Shown: positions 1-7,726, counted from the first letter of the stretch. The stretch is 64,000 nucleotides of DNA from Clostridiales bacterium (GCA_019415645.1 DXYV01000002.1:9864-73863); one strand, 5' to 3'. Notes: a model not told the origin generated them from the letters alone. Numbers and translations are program-made.

Positions 1-152
1 AGCTGGCGGCCGCCAAGGCGCTGGCCGACCTGGTGGGCGACGACCTCTCACCGGATTATATCGTACCCGCCGCCTTTGACGAGCGGGTGTGCCCCGCCGT
101 CGCAGCTGCGGTGGCGCAGGCGGCCCGGGATAGCGGCGTGGCCAGGATTTGA
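1..152 (+). CDS. Malic enzyme, C-terminal end only (partial)
   Basis: The window opens inside this gene; in the frame starting at base 3 it reads to a TGA at 150-152. The visible tail contains LVGDDLSPDYIVPAAFDERV and ends in AARDSGVARI, which matches the C-terminus of bacterial NAD(P)-dependent malic enzymes (oxidative decarboxylation of malate to pyruvate). The catalytic and nucleotide-binding domains lie outside the window, so cofactor preference cannot be judged. The last codons are duplicated 217 bases downstream on the far side of a short hairpin element. A class I fumarase alpha subunit near 55 kb would feed malate into this reaction, but the two genes are not linked. Confidence 0.8.
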   Translation, partial: LAAAKALADLVGDDLSPDYIVPAAFDERVCPAVAAAVAQAARDSGVARI

Positions 153-377
153 GCTGCGGCGGGGCGCACCCGCACCCGCGCAGCGGGTCCGCGCTCCGCG
201 CGTACAAGCGTTTTGCGGAGCAAAACCTTGCCCCGGGCGAATTCAGTTCGCCCGGGGGGAGAGGAAAGAACAGGGATCCCCACAGGGCGTAGGCCCTGTG
301 GGGCTGTGCCCCGCGGTTGCAGCTGCGGTGGCGCAGGCGGCCCGGGATAGCGGCGTGGCCAGGATTTGAGCTGCGGC
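88..377 (+). repeat. 73-bp direct repeat of the malic enzyme 3' end (88-160 and 305-377)
   Basis: Bases 88-160 and 305-377 are the same apart from about two mismatches, at a constant offset of 217. The repeated stretch covers the last codons of malic enzyme, its TGA and eight bases after it. The second copy cannot be translated as an enzyme and runs straight into the convergent small gene. The 144 bases between the copies carry a set of hairpins described in the next entry. Confidence 0.9.
161..304 (+). mobile_element. Short hairpin element, copy 1
   Basis: No gene is present. Three hairpins follow one another: GTTTTGC/GCAAAAC at 210-226 (preceded by ACAAGC at 204-209), CCCCGGGCGAA/TTCGCCCGGGG at 231-257 and CCCCACAGGGC/GCCCTGTGGGG at 278-303. 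The last hairpin abuts the duplicated malic enzyme end. The same order of parts occurs, inverted, at 8835-8957 next to rubrerythrin, again with a duplicated gene end beside the third hairpin. I infer a small non-autonomous mobile or template-switch-derived element; no transposase is encoded. Confidence 0.55.
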
Positions 378-584
378 CCGGAAGGCGTAGGCCATACTGA
401 CCACGTCGGAGCAGTCGGCCAAGCGGATAGCGGCCCCCAGGACTGCCTCCCGCCGGTCCTCCGGCAGACCTTCCAGCTGAAGCTCCAGCGCGCGGTAGGC
501 GGCCTGGTAGTCCGGATCGGAATCCGGGTCCAGGTCGCCGCGGGTCAGGGCAGATTCAAACCAGTCGCGGAAGGATGAATGCAT
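243..584 (-). CDS. Small hypothetical protein, C-terminus altered by the repeat
   Basis: This 113-residue frame begins MHSSFRDWFESALTRGDL and has an acidic helical N-terminal part ending in VVSMAYAFRAAAQIL. The first 70 or so residues look like a small helical protein of the kind found repeatedly in Clostridia (DUF6809-like, by eye only). The rest is simply the antisense of the duplicated malic enzyme end and of the hairpin element, so the native C-terminus is uncertain. It is divergent from an XRE regulator, and a perfect 9-bp inverted repeat lies between the two starts, so it may be that regulator's target. No function is assigned. Confidence 0.5.
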   Translation of the reverse strand: MHSSFRDWFESALTRGDLDPDSDPDYQAAYRALELQLEGLPEDRREAVLGAAIRLADCSDVVSMAYAFRAAAQILATPLSRAACATAAATAGHSPTGPTPCGDPCSFLSPRAN

Positions 585-605
585 GATCTCATCTCCGAAA
601 ATAAA

Positions 606-636
606 CTTTTAGTATTGCTAATATAATTACTAAAAG
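606..636. promoter_or_regulatory. Inverted-repeat operator between divergent genes
   Basis: CTTTTAGTA at 606-614 and its exact complement TACTAAAAG at 628-636 are separated by 13 bases that include a TATAAT-like element. The site lies between the minus-strand small gene (start 584) and the XRE regulator (start 660). It is the natural candidate for autoregulation by that regulator. Confidence 0.65.
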
Positions 637-659
637 ATTATAAGTCAAGGAGTATTTGT

Positions 660-890
660 ATGTATCATAGAGAATTATTCGGTTTTCGTCTTCGAAAGCT
701 GAGGAAAAGCAAAAAAGAGACGCAGGCAGATTTGGCACAGCTTTTGGGAGTATCGACCAATCAGGTCAGCGAAATGGAGCGGGGAAGAAAGACCACCTCC
801 TTTGAGCGGCTGGCATTGCTGTGCGAGCACTTCAACGTCTGTTCGGACTACCTGCTGGGGCTGACCGATGAGATGCGGCCGCTGAAGTAG
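660..890 (+). CDS. XRE-family transcriptional regulator
   Basis: This 76-residue protein is almost entirely a Cro/C1-type helix-turn-helix. The core LGVSTNQVSEMERGRKTTSF fits the recognition helix, and LCEHFNVCSDYLLGLTDE is the usual tail of the family. An AAGGAG-like ribosome site sits just upstream of the ATG. The inverted repeat at 606-636 is its likely operator. The codons are less GC-biased than in the housekeeping genes around it, as for many small accessory regulators. Confidence 0.85.
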   Translation: MYHRELFGFRLRKLRKSKKETQADLAQLLGVSTNQVSEMERGRKTTSFERLALLCEHFNVCSDYLLGLTDEMRPLK

Positions 891-958
891 GGGACGGGGA
901 CGGATAGATTCCCGCGGGAAAGGGGCGCACGGCCTACATTGGCCCTGCTGTTGCGGCA

Positions 959-1269
959 CCCTCCGGGGGGATTCTTTCTGCTCGTGCAGAAAGAACCAAA
1001 GACACGCTTAGGAGGGGGATTTCGATTTCCCCCTCCTAAGAACCACCCCTTGAAACGACCAAGCACAAGGGGGCCTGCGGGCCCCCTTATTGGATGTATC
1101 CCCCAGGGCAACGAAACTTGGAGGCATCAGCGTTGAAACGTCCCGCAGGAAAGGGCCGATGTGGGCATCGGCCCCTACGAGAGGCTTCACTCACCGCACC
1201 TGGTCCGGCGCGCTGGGTGGACCCTGCCGGTCCATAATACCCGACCGGGGAACGGCATTTGGTGCGGAG
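959..1269 (+). repeat. Interspersed repeat, copy A
   Basis: The stretch from 891 to 1383 has no convincing gene. Bases 959-1269 match the reverse complement of 18032-18371 in the same order: CCCTCCGGGGGG, a TTTCTGC/GCAGAAA hairpin followed by CCAAAGACACGC, a GGAGGGGG/CCCCCTCC hairpin around TTTCGATTTC, CTTGAAACGACCAAGCACAA, a GGGGGCC/GGCCCCC hairpin, CGAAACTTG, and CCCGACCGGGGAACGGCA. A GGGCCGATG/CATCGGCCC hairpin at about 1156-1176 has a counterpart in the left part of copy B. It is non-coding and looks like a dispersed intergenic repeat family. Confidence 0.8.
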
Positions 1270-1383
1270 ACTGTCCTCCTGCAAAGCTCCGGCAGGGCTT
1301 TAATCGTTTTTTAATCTAACGTCAATTCCTTTTTGAGCCCGGGGCGGGTACAATAGGTCTGCAAACAGAAAGGGGGCGGAGGC

Positions 1384-1983
1384 ATGGAGCTGACCGTAGA
1401 ACAGGTGGAGAAGGTGCGCCGCTACGCGCAGGTGTCCTTTGAGGAGGCCAAGGCCGCCCTGGAACAGGCGGGGGGAAGTCCGCTGGATGCGGTGATTCTC
1501 CTGGAACGGCAGGGCAAGGTGCCGCCGCCCCAGGGCGGAGCCGGAGCCTGGTCCACCAGGCTGGGCACCCCTCCGCCGGAGGAGGAGCCGGCCGCGCCGG
1601 GCGCGTCGGTGCCGGCCAAGTGGCCCCGGCCCAAGCGCCGCAAATACACCTCCAAGGAGGTGGGGGACGCGATCAAGAGCTTCCTGCGCAACTGCACCAA
1701 GATCTCCGTGGACATCTGGCGGGGCGACGACCTGCTGGTGGGCATCCCCCTGATCGTCTGCGTGCTGCTGTTCATCGTGGCACCCTATGTGATGATTCCG
1801 CTGGCAATCCTGGGGCTGATCGTGCGCTGCCGCTATCACTTCAGCGGCTGGGAGTGGAACACCGACACCATCAACCGCGCCATGGACCAGGTGACCGAGA
1901 CCGTGGCCGACTGGACCGAGCAGTTCAAGCAGGAGCTGAAGGACTACCACAACAAGCGCGGCGGAACTTCAAACAAGAAATAA
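1384..1983 (+). CDS. DUF4342 domain membrane protein with UBA-like N-terminus
   Basis: The 199-residue product starts MELTVEQVEKVRRYAQVSFE, a UBA-like three-helix segment (about residues 1-45). A proline-rich linker follows, and then a DUF4342 domain from about residue 85 (YTSKEVGDAIKSFLRNCTKI). One hydrophobic segment near 120-148 should span the membrane, and the C-terminal tail is charged. AGAAAGGGGGCGGAGGC precedes the ATG. It ends 12 bases before the response regulator, so it is probably the first gene of the operon that continues through the histidine kinase at 3244. DUF4342 proteins are of unknown function; a link to signalling at the envelope is inferred from this position only. Confidence 0.8.
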   Translation: MELTVEQVEKVRRYAQVSFEEAKAALEQAGGSPLDAVILLERQGKVPPPQGGAGAWSTRLGTPPPEEEPAAPGASVPAKWPRPKRRKYTSKEVGDAIKSFLRNCTKISVDIWRGDDLLVGIPLIVCVLLFIVAPYVMIPLAILGLIVRCRYHFSGWEWNTDTINRAMDQVTETVADWTEQFKQELKDYHNKRGGTSNKK

Positions 1984-1995
1984 GGGGGAATCCCG

Positions 1996-2691
1996 ATGGC
2001 GGAAAAAATACTTCTGGTGGAGGACGAGGAGAAGCTGGCCCGTATGGTGGAGCTGGAGCTGCGCTACGAGGGCTATGAGGTGACCAAGGCCTTTGACGGC
2101 CGCACCGGGCTGGAGCAGGCCCTCACCGGTTCCTTTGACCTGGTGCTGCTGGACATCATGCTCCCGGCCCTCAACGGAATGGAGGTCCTGCGCCGGCTGC
2201 GCAAGGAGAGCAATGTTCCGGTCATCATGCTCACAGCCCGGGACACGGTGATGGATAAGGTCTCCGGTCTGGACTCCGGAGCGGACGACTACATCACCAA
2301 GCCCTTTGCCATCGAGGAGCTGCTGGCCCGAATCCGGGCCGCCCTGCGCAACAAGGCGGAGGCCAACGCCAAGGCCGCTGAGGAGGCCAGCCAGATCTAC
2401 TCCATCGGCGAGCTGGTCATGGACTGCGACCGCCACGAGGTCACCGTGGGCGGCACGCCCGTGGAGCTGACCCGGCGGGAATTCGACCTGCTGCGCTATC
2501 TGCTGGAGCACAAGGAAAAGGTGGTCACCCGGGAGTCCCTGCTGGACAACGTGTGGGGGTTCGATTTCGTGGGCGAGACCAACACCGTGGATGTCTACAT
2601 CCGCTTTCTGCGCTCCAAGATCGACGAGCCCTTCGGGAAAAAATGGATCCACACCGTGCGCGGTGTGGGATATGTGATACGGGAGGACTGA
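1996..2691 (+). CDS. OmpR/PhoB-family response regulator
   Basis: This 231-residue regulator has a receiver domain (about 1-120) and a winged-helix DNA-binding domain (about 135-228). The acidic pocket is in LLVEDEEKL, the phosphoacceptor is Asp53 in LVLLDIMLP, and the conserved Lys is in YITKPFAIEE. The C-terminal part has RRFDLLRYLL-type residues and the closing motif IHTVRGVGYVIRED typical of the family. It is separated from its partner kinase at 3244 by a flavodoxin-like gene that starts 6 bases after its stop, which is an unusual order for a two-component operon. Confidence 0.93.
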   Translation: MAEKILLVEDEEKLARMVELELRYEGYEVTKAFDGRTGLEQALTGSFDLVLLDIMLPALNGMEVLRRLRKESNVPVIMLTARDTVMDKVSGLDSGADDYITKPFAIEELLARIRAALRNKAEANAKAAEEASQIYSIGELVMDCDRHEVTVGGTPVELTRREFDLLRYLLEHKEKVVTRESLLDNVWGFDFVGETNTVDVYIRFLRSKIDEPFGKKWIHTVRGVGYVIRED

Positions 2692-2696
2692 GTACC

Positions 2697-3203
2697 ATGC
2701 GAGACATTGCTGCCATCGTCTACACCTCCAACACCGGCTTTACCATGCGGTACGCCCAGATGCTGGGGCAGGCCGCCGCCATCCCGGTCTACGACCTGGA
2801 GGACGGCCTCTCCGCGCCGGCCAGCGGGGCCAATGTGCTCTATCTGGGCTGGCTGTCGGCGGGAAAGATCAAGGGGCTGAGCCGGGCCCGGAAGCAGTGG
2901 AAGATCCGGGCCGTGTGCGCCGTGGGCATGTCGCCGGGCGGGGCGGAGGTCCTGTCCAGGGTGACCCAGGGGAACCAGCTGGACGGTCTGCCGGTCTTTT
3001 ATCTGCCGGGCGGCTACGCCCCGGAGAAGCTGACGGGAGTCCCCAAGCTCATGATGTGGGCCATGACCAAGGCGGTGACCCGCAAGCCGCCCCAGAACGC
3101 GGAGGAGGCCGCCATGCAGGAGGCCTTCCGCTCCGGCTGCGACTTCGTGGCGGAACAAAACCTGGCCCCTGTGCTGGACTGGCTGAGAGAAAAAACGGAC
3201 TGA
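2697..3203 (+). CDS. Flavodoxin-domain protein
   Basis: The 168-residue product starts MRDIAAIVYTSNTGFTMRYA; TSNTGFT is the phosphate-binding loop of flavodoxins. Downstream it resembles the flavodoxin-like fold (VLYLGWLSAGKIKG near residue 45) rather than an electron-carrier flavodoxin, because the acidic surface loops are missing. It sits between a response regulator and its kinase, with no gaps suggesting a separate promoter. It may bind FMN and act in redox sensing for that pair, which is an inference from context. The start used is the ATG 6 bases after the regulator stop. Confidence 0.75.
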   Translation: MRDIAAIVYTSNTGFTMRYAQMLGQAAAIPVYDLEDGLSAPASGANVLYLGWLSAGKIKGLSRARKQWKIRAVCAVGMSPGGAEVLSRVTQGNQLDGLPVFYLPGGYAPEKLTGVPKLMMWAMTKAVTRKPPQNAEEAAMQEAFRSGCDFVAEQNLAPVLDWLREKTD

Positions 3204-3243
3204 GCCCGGAAACCATTGATTCTGCGGAAAGGAGGCGGGGGCT

Positions 3244-4743
3244 ATGGCAAAGGCCGCGCGCAGGCCGAAGGAAAAGGCGCAGAAGCCCAGCGGGAATGTA
3301 AAATCCTCGCTGGTGGCCCGGCTCAACACCCGCCTGTTCGTCCGGCTGATCGGGATCTACCTGTGCATGGACCTGCTGCTGGTGGCGCTGTGCGCCGCGG
3401 GAATCTTTTTCTCCGCCTACCACCAGTTCGATGACATCGCCCAGCTGGTGGAGGAGCGGGGCGTGCCCTCCGCCGAGGCCACCGAGTGGATGTCGGCGGG
3501 CGACTACACCGTGACCGCCCTGGACCGGCCGGTGCAGGGCTCGCCGCTGCCCGTGGTGGCGGGGAAGGACACGGCGGTCTCCCGGGGCCTTTACACCTTC
3601 CGGAAGGGGGACAACACCTGGCTGTTCGGCATGTGGAGCGGACGCCCCGGAGCCGGGGCCAGCCTGACGGTGGAGATCGAAAACGGGGGAGCGCCCTACG
3701 CCATCACCCTGGACCTGTCCGGGCCGGTGACGGTGGTGGTGTTCGCCACCCGGATCGTGCTGGTATGCCAGCTGATCTCTCTGATCCTCAATCTGTTCAA
3801 GAACGCAGGCACCATCAAAAAGGTGCTTCACCCCATTCAGGAGCTGGCGGCCCAGGCCGCCAAGCTCAACAGCGTGTCCGCCATGTCCCCGGAGGAGCTG
3901 CGGGAGCTGGCCGGGCAGCTGGATGAGATCAACGCCACCCACCTGGACACCCGAATCCCCGTGGACGGCACCCAGCGGGAGCTGAAGGACCTGGCCCGGT
4001 CCATCAACGCCATGCTGGACCGCATCAACCAGGCCTACCGGGCCCAGATGCGCTTTGTCTCCGACGCCTCTCATGAGCTGCGCACCCCCATCGCAGTCAT
4101 CCAGGGCTACGCCAATCTGCTGGACCGCTGGGGCAAGGACGACCCCGACGCCATGCAGGAGTCCATCACCGCCATCCGGGCGGAGGCCGACGCCATGAAG
4201 GAACTGGTGGAGCAGCTGCTCTTCCTGGCCCGGGGAGACAACGACTCCATGCATGTGGTGCCCGAGGTGTTCGACCTGACCACGGTCTCCAACCAGGTGC
4301 TCAAGGAGACCGAGATGATCGACCAGAACCACCCCTACACCGCCCGCTGGGACGCGCCGGTGTACGTCAATGCCGACGTGGGGCTGGTGAAGCAGGCCAT
4401 GCGAATTCTGGTGGACAACGCCGGCAAGTACACCCAAGCCGGCGGCCGCATCACCCTGCGGGTGGTCCAGCAGGGGGAACTGGCCCGAATCTCGGTCACC
4501 GACGAGGGGCAGGGCATCGACGCCAAATCACTGCCCCATATCTTCGACCGCTTTTTCCGCACCGACGAATCCCGGGCCCGCCAGACCGGCGGCACCGGGC
4601 TGGGCCTGGCCATCGCCCGCTGGATCGCGGAGCGGCACGGCGGCTGGTTCGAGGTGGTGTCCCGCCAGGGCGTGGGGACCCGCATCACCATGGTGCTGCC
4701 CGCCGTGGCTCCGCCTGCGGCGGAGCCGGAAGAAACCGCATAA
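3244..4743 (+). CDS. Sensor histidine kinase
   Basis: This 499-residue membrane kinase has a basic N-terminus, a first membrane helix at about 31-57, an extracytoplasmic domain of about 100 residues, a second helix near 160-185, a HAMP-like linker, a HisKA domain with the phosphoacceptor His277 in DASHELRTPIAV, and an HATPase domain with N box LVDNAGKYT and G boxes DEGQGID and GGTGLGLAIA. GGAGGCGGGGGCT precedes the ATG. It is the likely partner of the regulator at 1996. A strong hairpin directly after the stop ends the operon. The signal is unknown. Confidence 0.93.
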   Translation: MAKAARRPKEKAQKPSGNVKSSLVARLNTRLFVRLIGIYLCMDLLLVALCAAGIFFSAYHQFDDIAQLVEERGVPSAEATEWMSAGDYTVTALDRPVQGSPLPVVAGKDTAVSRGLYTFRKGDNTWLFGMWSGRPGAGASLTVEIENGGAPYAITLDLSGPVTVVVFATRIVLVCQLISLILNLFKNAGTIKKVLHPIQELAAQAAKLNSVSAMSPEELRELAGQLDEINATHLDTRIPVDGTQRELKDLARSINAMLDRINQAYRAQMRFVSDASHELRTPIAVIQGYANLLDRWGKDDPDAMQESITAIRAEADAMKELVEQLLFLARGDNDSMHVVPEVFDLTTVSNQVLKETEMIDQNHPYTARWDAPVYVNADVGLVKQAMRILVDNAGKYTQAGGRITLRVVQQGELARISVTDEGQGIDAKSLPHIFDRFFRTDESRARQTGGTGLGLAIARWIAERHGGWFEVVSRQGVGTRITMVLPAVAPPAAEPEETA

Positions 4744-4748
4744 AACCA

Positions 4749-4785
4749 AAACCGGCCGGACTTCCGCAGGAAGTCCGGCCGGTTT
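4749..4785 (+). terminator. Rho-independent terminator hairpin
   Basis: A 17-bp perfect stem (4749-4765 with 4769-4785, loop GCA) starts with AAA and ends with TTT. It closes the operon that ends with the histidine kinase. Confidence 0.85.
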
Positions 4786-4851
4786 GCATTGCGCCCGGCG
4801 GGGAAAGGTGCTAATATGATACTCAGTTCGAGACACAAAGGAGGAACGGCT

Positions 4852-5505
4852 ATGGACGTGCGGCAGACCATCTGTGCCGTGGGCAGGCTGCTCTACGACC
4901 GGGGCTATGTGGCGGCCAACGATGGGAACCTCTCGGTGCGCACCGGAGAACAGGAGATCTGGATGACCCCCTCGGGGGTGAGCAAGGGGCGCATGACGCC
5001 GGAGATGCTGGTCAAGGTGGACCTGGAGGGGCGGATACTGGAGGGGGAGCGCCACCCCTCCTCCGAGGCCAAGCTCCACCTGACGGTCTACCGGCACCGG
5101 CCGGACGTGGGAGCGGTAGTCCACGCCCATCCGCCGGTGTCCACTGCCTTCGCGGTGTGCCGCCGGGGGCTGGATGTGCCCTATCTGGCGGAGCTGGTGG
5201 TGGGCCTGGGCGGCGCGGTGCCGGTGGCCCCCTATGCCACCCTCTCCACCGACGAGGTGCCCCGGAGCATCGAGCCCTACGTGGCGGAGCACGACGCAGT
5301 GCTGCTGGCCAACCACGGGGCGGCGGCCTGGGGGAGCGACCTGTGGGCCGCCTTTGACAAGCTGGAGACCGTGGAGCACACGGCGAAGATCTACCGGAAC
5401 GTGGAGCTGCTGGGGGGCGGCTGTCCCCTGACGCCCCAGCAGGTGCGCGATCTGAAGGATCTGAAGGGCTATTACCGCCGGCTGGCGGGGAAACGGGAGG
5501 ACTGA
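4852..5505 (+). CDS. Class II aldolase family protein (fuculose-phosphate/5-deoxyribulose-phosphate type)
   Basis: The 217-residue protein has the class II aldolase/adducin fold. The substrate loop is GNLSVRTG near residue 23, the metal ligands are in VVHAHPPVS (two His) and LANHGAAAWG (third His), and an acidic catalytic residue lies in HPSSEAKLHL. AAAGGAGG sits 7 bases before the chosen ATG, which rules out a start further upstream. Only 3 bases separate it from mtnA. That pairing is the signature of the 5'-deoxyadenosine/methylthioadenosine salvage route known as the DHAP shunt, where the aldolase splits the ribulose-1-phosphate product into DHAP and an aldehyde. A fuculose-phosphate aldolase is the alternative. 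Confidence 0.82.
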   Translation: MDVRQTICAVGRLLYDRGYVAANDGNLSVRTGEQEIWMTPSGVSKGRMTPEMLVKVDLEGRILEGERHPSSEAKLHLTVYRHRPDVGAVVHAHPPVSTAFAVCRRGLDVPYLAELVVGLGGAVPVAPYATLSTDEVPRSIEPYVAEHDAVLLANHGAAAWGSDLWAAFDKLETVEHTAKIYRNVELLGGGCPLTPQQVRDLKDLKGYYRRLAGKRED

Positions 5506-5508
5506 ACC

Positions 5509-6594
5509 ATGGACAAGCTGAAGCAAGTGACCCATATCGACAACGTGCGCCTGGGTGAGGACGAGCGGAGCGTGGTCATTCTGGACCAGACGCAGCTGCC
5601 CAACCGCACGGAATACAAGACCCTGCGCACGCCGGAGGAGATGTTCGAGGCTATCCAGAGCCTGCGGGTCCGGGGCGCGCCGGCCATTGGAATCTGTGCC
5701 GGATACTGCATCTATGCGCTGGCCCGCCAGGGGACGGAGACCGACTACGCCCCCTTTGCCGCCCGCTTCCACGCCCAGAAGGAATATCTCAACGCCTCCC
5801 GCCCCACGGCGGTCAATCTGAGCTGGGCCCTGGAGCGCATGGAGCGGGTGGTGACCGAACATTCCGACCTGCCGGTGGAGGAGATCTTGAATCGGCTGGG
5901 GCAGGAGTGCCGCGCCATCCATCAGGAGGACATCGCCATGTGCCGGGCGATCTCGGAGCACGGCCTGACTCTGCTGAAAAACGGCGACGGCGTGCTCACC
6001 CACTGCAACGCGGGCCCTCTGGCCACCTCCCGGTACGGGACGGCGCTGGGGCCGCTTTTCCTGGGCAAGGAGCGGGGCATGGAATTCCATGTGTTCGCCG
6101 ACGAGACCCGGCCCCTGCTCCAGGGCGCGCGGCTGACCTCCTACGAGCTGAGCCGGGCGGGAATCGACGTGACCCTCATCTGCGACAACATGGCCTCCCT
6201 GGTGATGAAAAACGGCTGGATCAACGCCTGCTTCGTGGGCTGCGACCGGGTGGCGGCCAACGGGGACGCGGCCAATAAGATCGGCACCTCCGGCGTGGCC
6301 ATTCTGGCGAAGCATTACGGCATTCCCTTCTATGTGCTGGGGCCCACCTCCACCATTGACCGGAACTGCAAGACGGGGGACGACATCCAGATCGAGCTGC
6401 GCGCTCCGGAGGAGATCAAGACCAAGTTCTACACCGAACCCATGGCCCTGCCCGAGGTGAAGTGCTACAATCCCGCCTTCGACGTGACCGACCACACGCA
6501 GATCACCGGAATCGTCACGGAGAAGGGAATCTGCTATCCACCCTATACGGAGAGCATCGCCAGGCTATTTGAACCGGACCAGGCGGAACATTGA
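5509..6594 (+). CDS. mtnA: S-methyl-5-thioribose-1-phosphate isomerase
   Basis: The 361-residue product is full length for MtnA of the eIF2B-alpha/beta/delta-like superfamily. Diagnostic stretches are [13 protein letters not shown] near residue 48, the catalytic Cys in [14 protein letters not shown], and the catalytic Asp in [17 protein letters not shown]. It isomerises 5-methylthioribose 1-phosphate (or 5-deoxyribose 1-phosphate) to the ribulose 1-phosphate. It is translationally close to the class II aldolase upstream. No mtnK or mtnBCD is nearby, so the usual methionine salvage route is not encoded here. Confidence 0.93.
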   Translation: MDKLKQVTHIDNVRLGEDERSVVILDQTQLPNRTEYKTLRTPEEMFEAIQSLRVRGAPAIGICAGYCIYALARQGTETDYAPFAARFHAQKEYLNASRPTAVNLSWALERMERVVTEHSDLPVEEILNRLGQECRAIHQEDIAMCRAISEHGLTLLKNGDGVLTHCNAGPLATSRYGTALGPLFLGKERGMEFHVFADETRPLLQGARLTSYELSRAGIDVTLICDNMASLVMKNGWINACFVGCDRVAANGDAANKIGTSGVAILAKHYGIPFYVLGPTSTIDRNCKTGDDIQIELRAPEEIKTKFYTEPMALPEVKCYNPAFDVTDHTQITGIVTEKGICYPPYTESIARLFEPDQAEH

Positions 6595-6619
6595 ACCATC
6601 GGAACGAACAGAAGGCAAA

Positions 6620-6651
6620 GCGGCGGGCCGGTCTTAGGACCGGCCCGCCGC
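6620..6651 (+). terminator. GC-rich hairpin after mtnA
   Basis: GCGGCGGGCCGGTC at 6620-6633 pairs with GACCGGCCCGCCGC at 6638-6651. There is no clear T-run after it, so termination is likely but not certain. Confidence 0.6.
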
Positions 6652-6729
6652 GGATTCGGTTTGGAAAAGACAGAAAAGCAGGGAAGAGAAACCCTGAAAG
6701 GGTGTTCGTTATGGCAGAAAAGGACCGGG

Positions 6730-7089
6730 TCAAGGCTCCGGTTCGGAGATATGATAGAGCTTCAGACCGTTGATGACGTGAATAATAAAATCCTTGTCCC
6801 GCTGGGACAGGCTGCGAATCAAACCCTCCAAAAACACATCCTGGCTGCTTTCCTCCGCAGCGTTCTCTGTCCCGCAGAGCAAATAATTCATATCAATGCT
6901 TAAGGCGTTGCAGATATTGACGAGGGTTTGGAGGCTGGCGGTCATCAGGTTGTTTTCCAGTTTCGCCACCGCATTGGTGGAAATCTCGATTTTTTCCGCA
7001 AGCTGTTCCTGGGTCAGACCTGCAAGCTTCCGCGCTTCTTTGATTCGCTTTGCAATCAGAGGGTAATCGACCTTGTATTGATAGTCCAT
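6730..7089 (-). CDS. XRE-family transcriptional regulator
   Basis: This 119-residue regulator has a helix-turn-helix at about residues 12-66, with GLTQEQLAEKIEISTNAVAK and LENNLMTASLQTLVNICNAL, followed by a C-terminal extension (SLSQRDKDFIIHVINGLKLY) probably used for dimerisation or ligand sensing. It is divergent from the PH-like gene at 7277. An inverted repeat overlaps the promoter of that gene and is its probable operator. Base composition is more AT-rich than in the surrounding housekeeping genes, consistent with an acquired accessory patch. Confidence 0.85.
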   Translation of the reverse strand: MDYQYKVDYPLIAKRIKEARKLAGLTQEQLAEKIEISTNAVAKLENNLMTASLQTLVNICNALSIDMNYLLCGTENAAEESSQDVFLEGLIRSLSQRDKDFIIHVINGLKLYHISEPEP

Positions 7090-7139
7090 ATTTACTTCTC
7101 CTTTTCATCAAGGATATATGGATTATCTGCAAATTTTAA

Positions 7140-7191
7140 TTGATTTACACTACATTACAATATTGACTATAAATCAAACTAAGAATATAAT
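7140..7191 (+). promoter_or_regulatory. Sigma-A promoter with inverted-repeat operator
   Basis: TTGACT at 7163-7168 and TATAAT at 7186-7191 are 17 bases apart. TTGATTTA at 7140-7147 and its complement TAAATCAA at 7170-7177 flank the -35 element. The divergent XRE protein starting at 7089 is the likely ligand. Confidence 0.7.
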
Positions 7192-7276
7192 AAAACGAAA
7201 GGAGAAGGGCTGGGCGAGCGGTTGGAACGGCACGCGGAAGTCCTGTGAGTTAAGAAATGGGAAAGGAACAAGCCGG

Positions 7277-7615
7277 ATGTCGGACCTGCTGTTTGAACTG
7301 GTAGATGAAGCAACCAACGATAAGCTGCAAATTTATGAGAATAGAATCAAATTCACAAAGAAGGAGCGGACCGCCGCTGGCTGCAATGTTATGACCAAGA
7401 CGTTTCCCATCTCCGCGCTGAGAAGTGTTCAAATCAAGGCGCCTGGGGCGGGGTCCGCGGGTTTCCTGCAGGTTTCCAGCGGAAGCGGCGCTGTGTGCCG
7501 GGAGATGGGGCCTGCCGGTACGCTTCGAAATGAAAATTCAATTTCGGTGGCCGAAGCCGACTACGAAAGAGCAAAACAGATCAAGGAATACCTGGAGGGC
7601 AGGATCGCGAAGTGA
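7277..7615 (+). CDS. Small PH-like (bacterial pleckstrin homology) protein
   Basis: The 112-residue product starts MSDLLFELVDEATNDKLQIY and alternates short beta strands (IYENRIKFTKKE, FPISALRSVQIKAP) before a C-terminal helix (ADYERAKQIKEYLEGRIAK). This pattern matches short bacterial PH-like domains that accompany SHOCT tails, as in the gene at 8133. The ATG at 7277 is preceded by GGGAAAGGAAC; a longer reading from 7118 would include the promoter region and is rejected. It lies between two XRE genes. Function is unknown, and the fold call is by pattern only. Confidence 0.6.
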   Translation: MSDLLFELVDEATNDKLQIYENRIKFTKKERTAAGCNVMTKTFPISALRSVQIKAPGAGSAGFLQVSSGSGAVCREMGPAGTLRNENSISVAEADYERAKQIKEYLEGRIAK

Positions 7616-7726
7616 GGAAGGGCAGTCTCGGCAGTTTTCTGATCCATGAAAAATCACAGGGAACACGACCAGAAAGGGAAAACGCGATAATAAAAAGAAG
7701 CAGGGTGCAATCTCCCCACCCTGCCA

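Noticed and set aside
4528..6495. 655-codon open frame on the minus strand
   Set aside because: It is the antisense of the aldolase and mtnA genes, is rich in His, Gly and Gln, and has no family motif; high GC content creates such frames.
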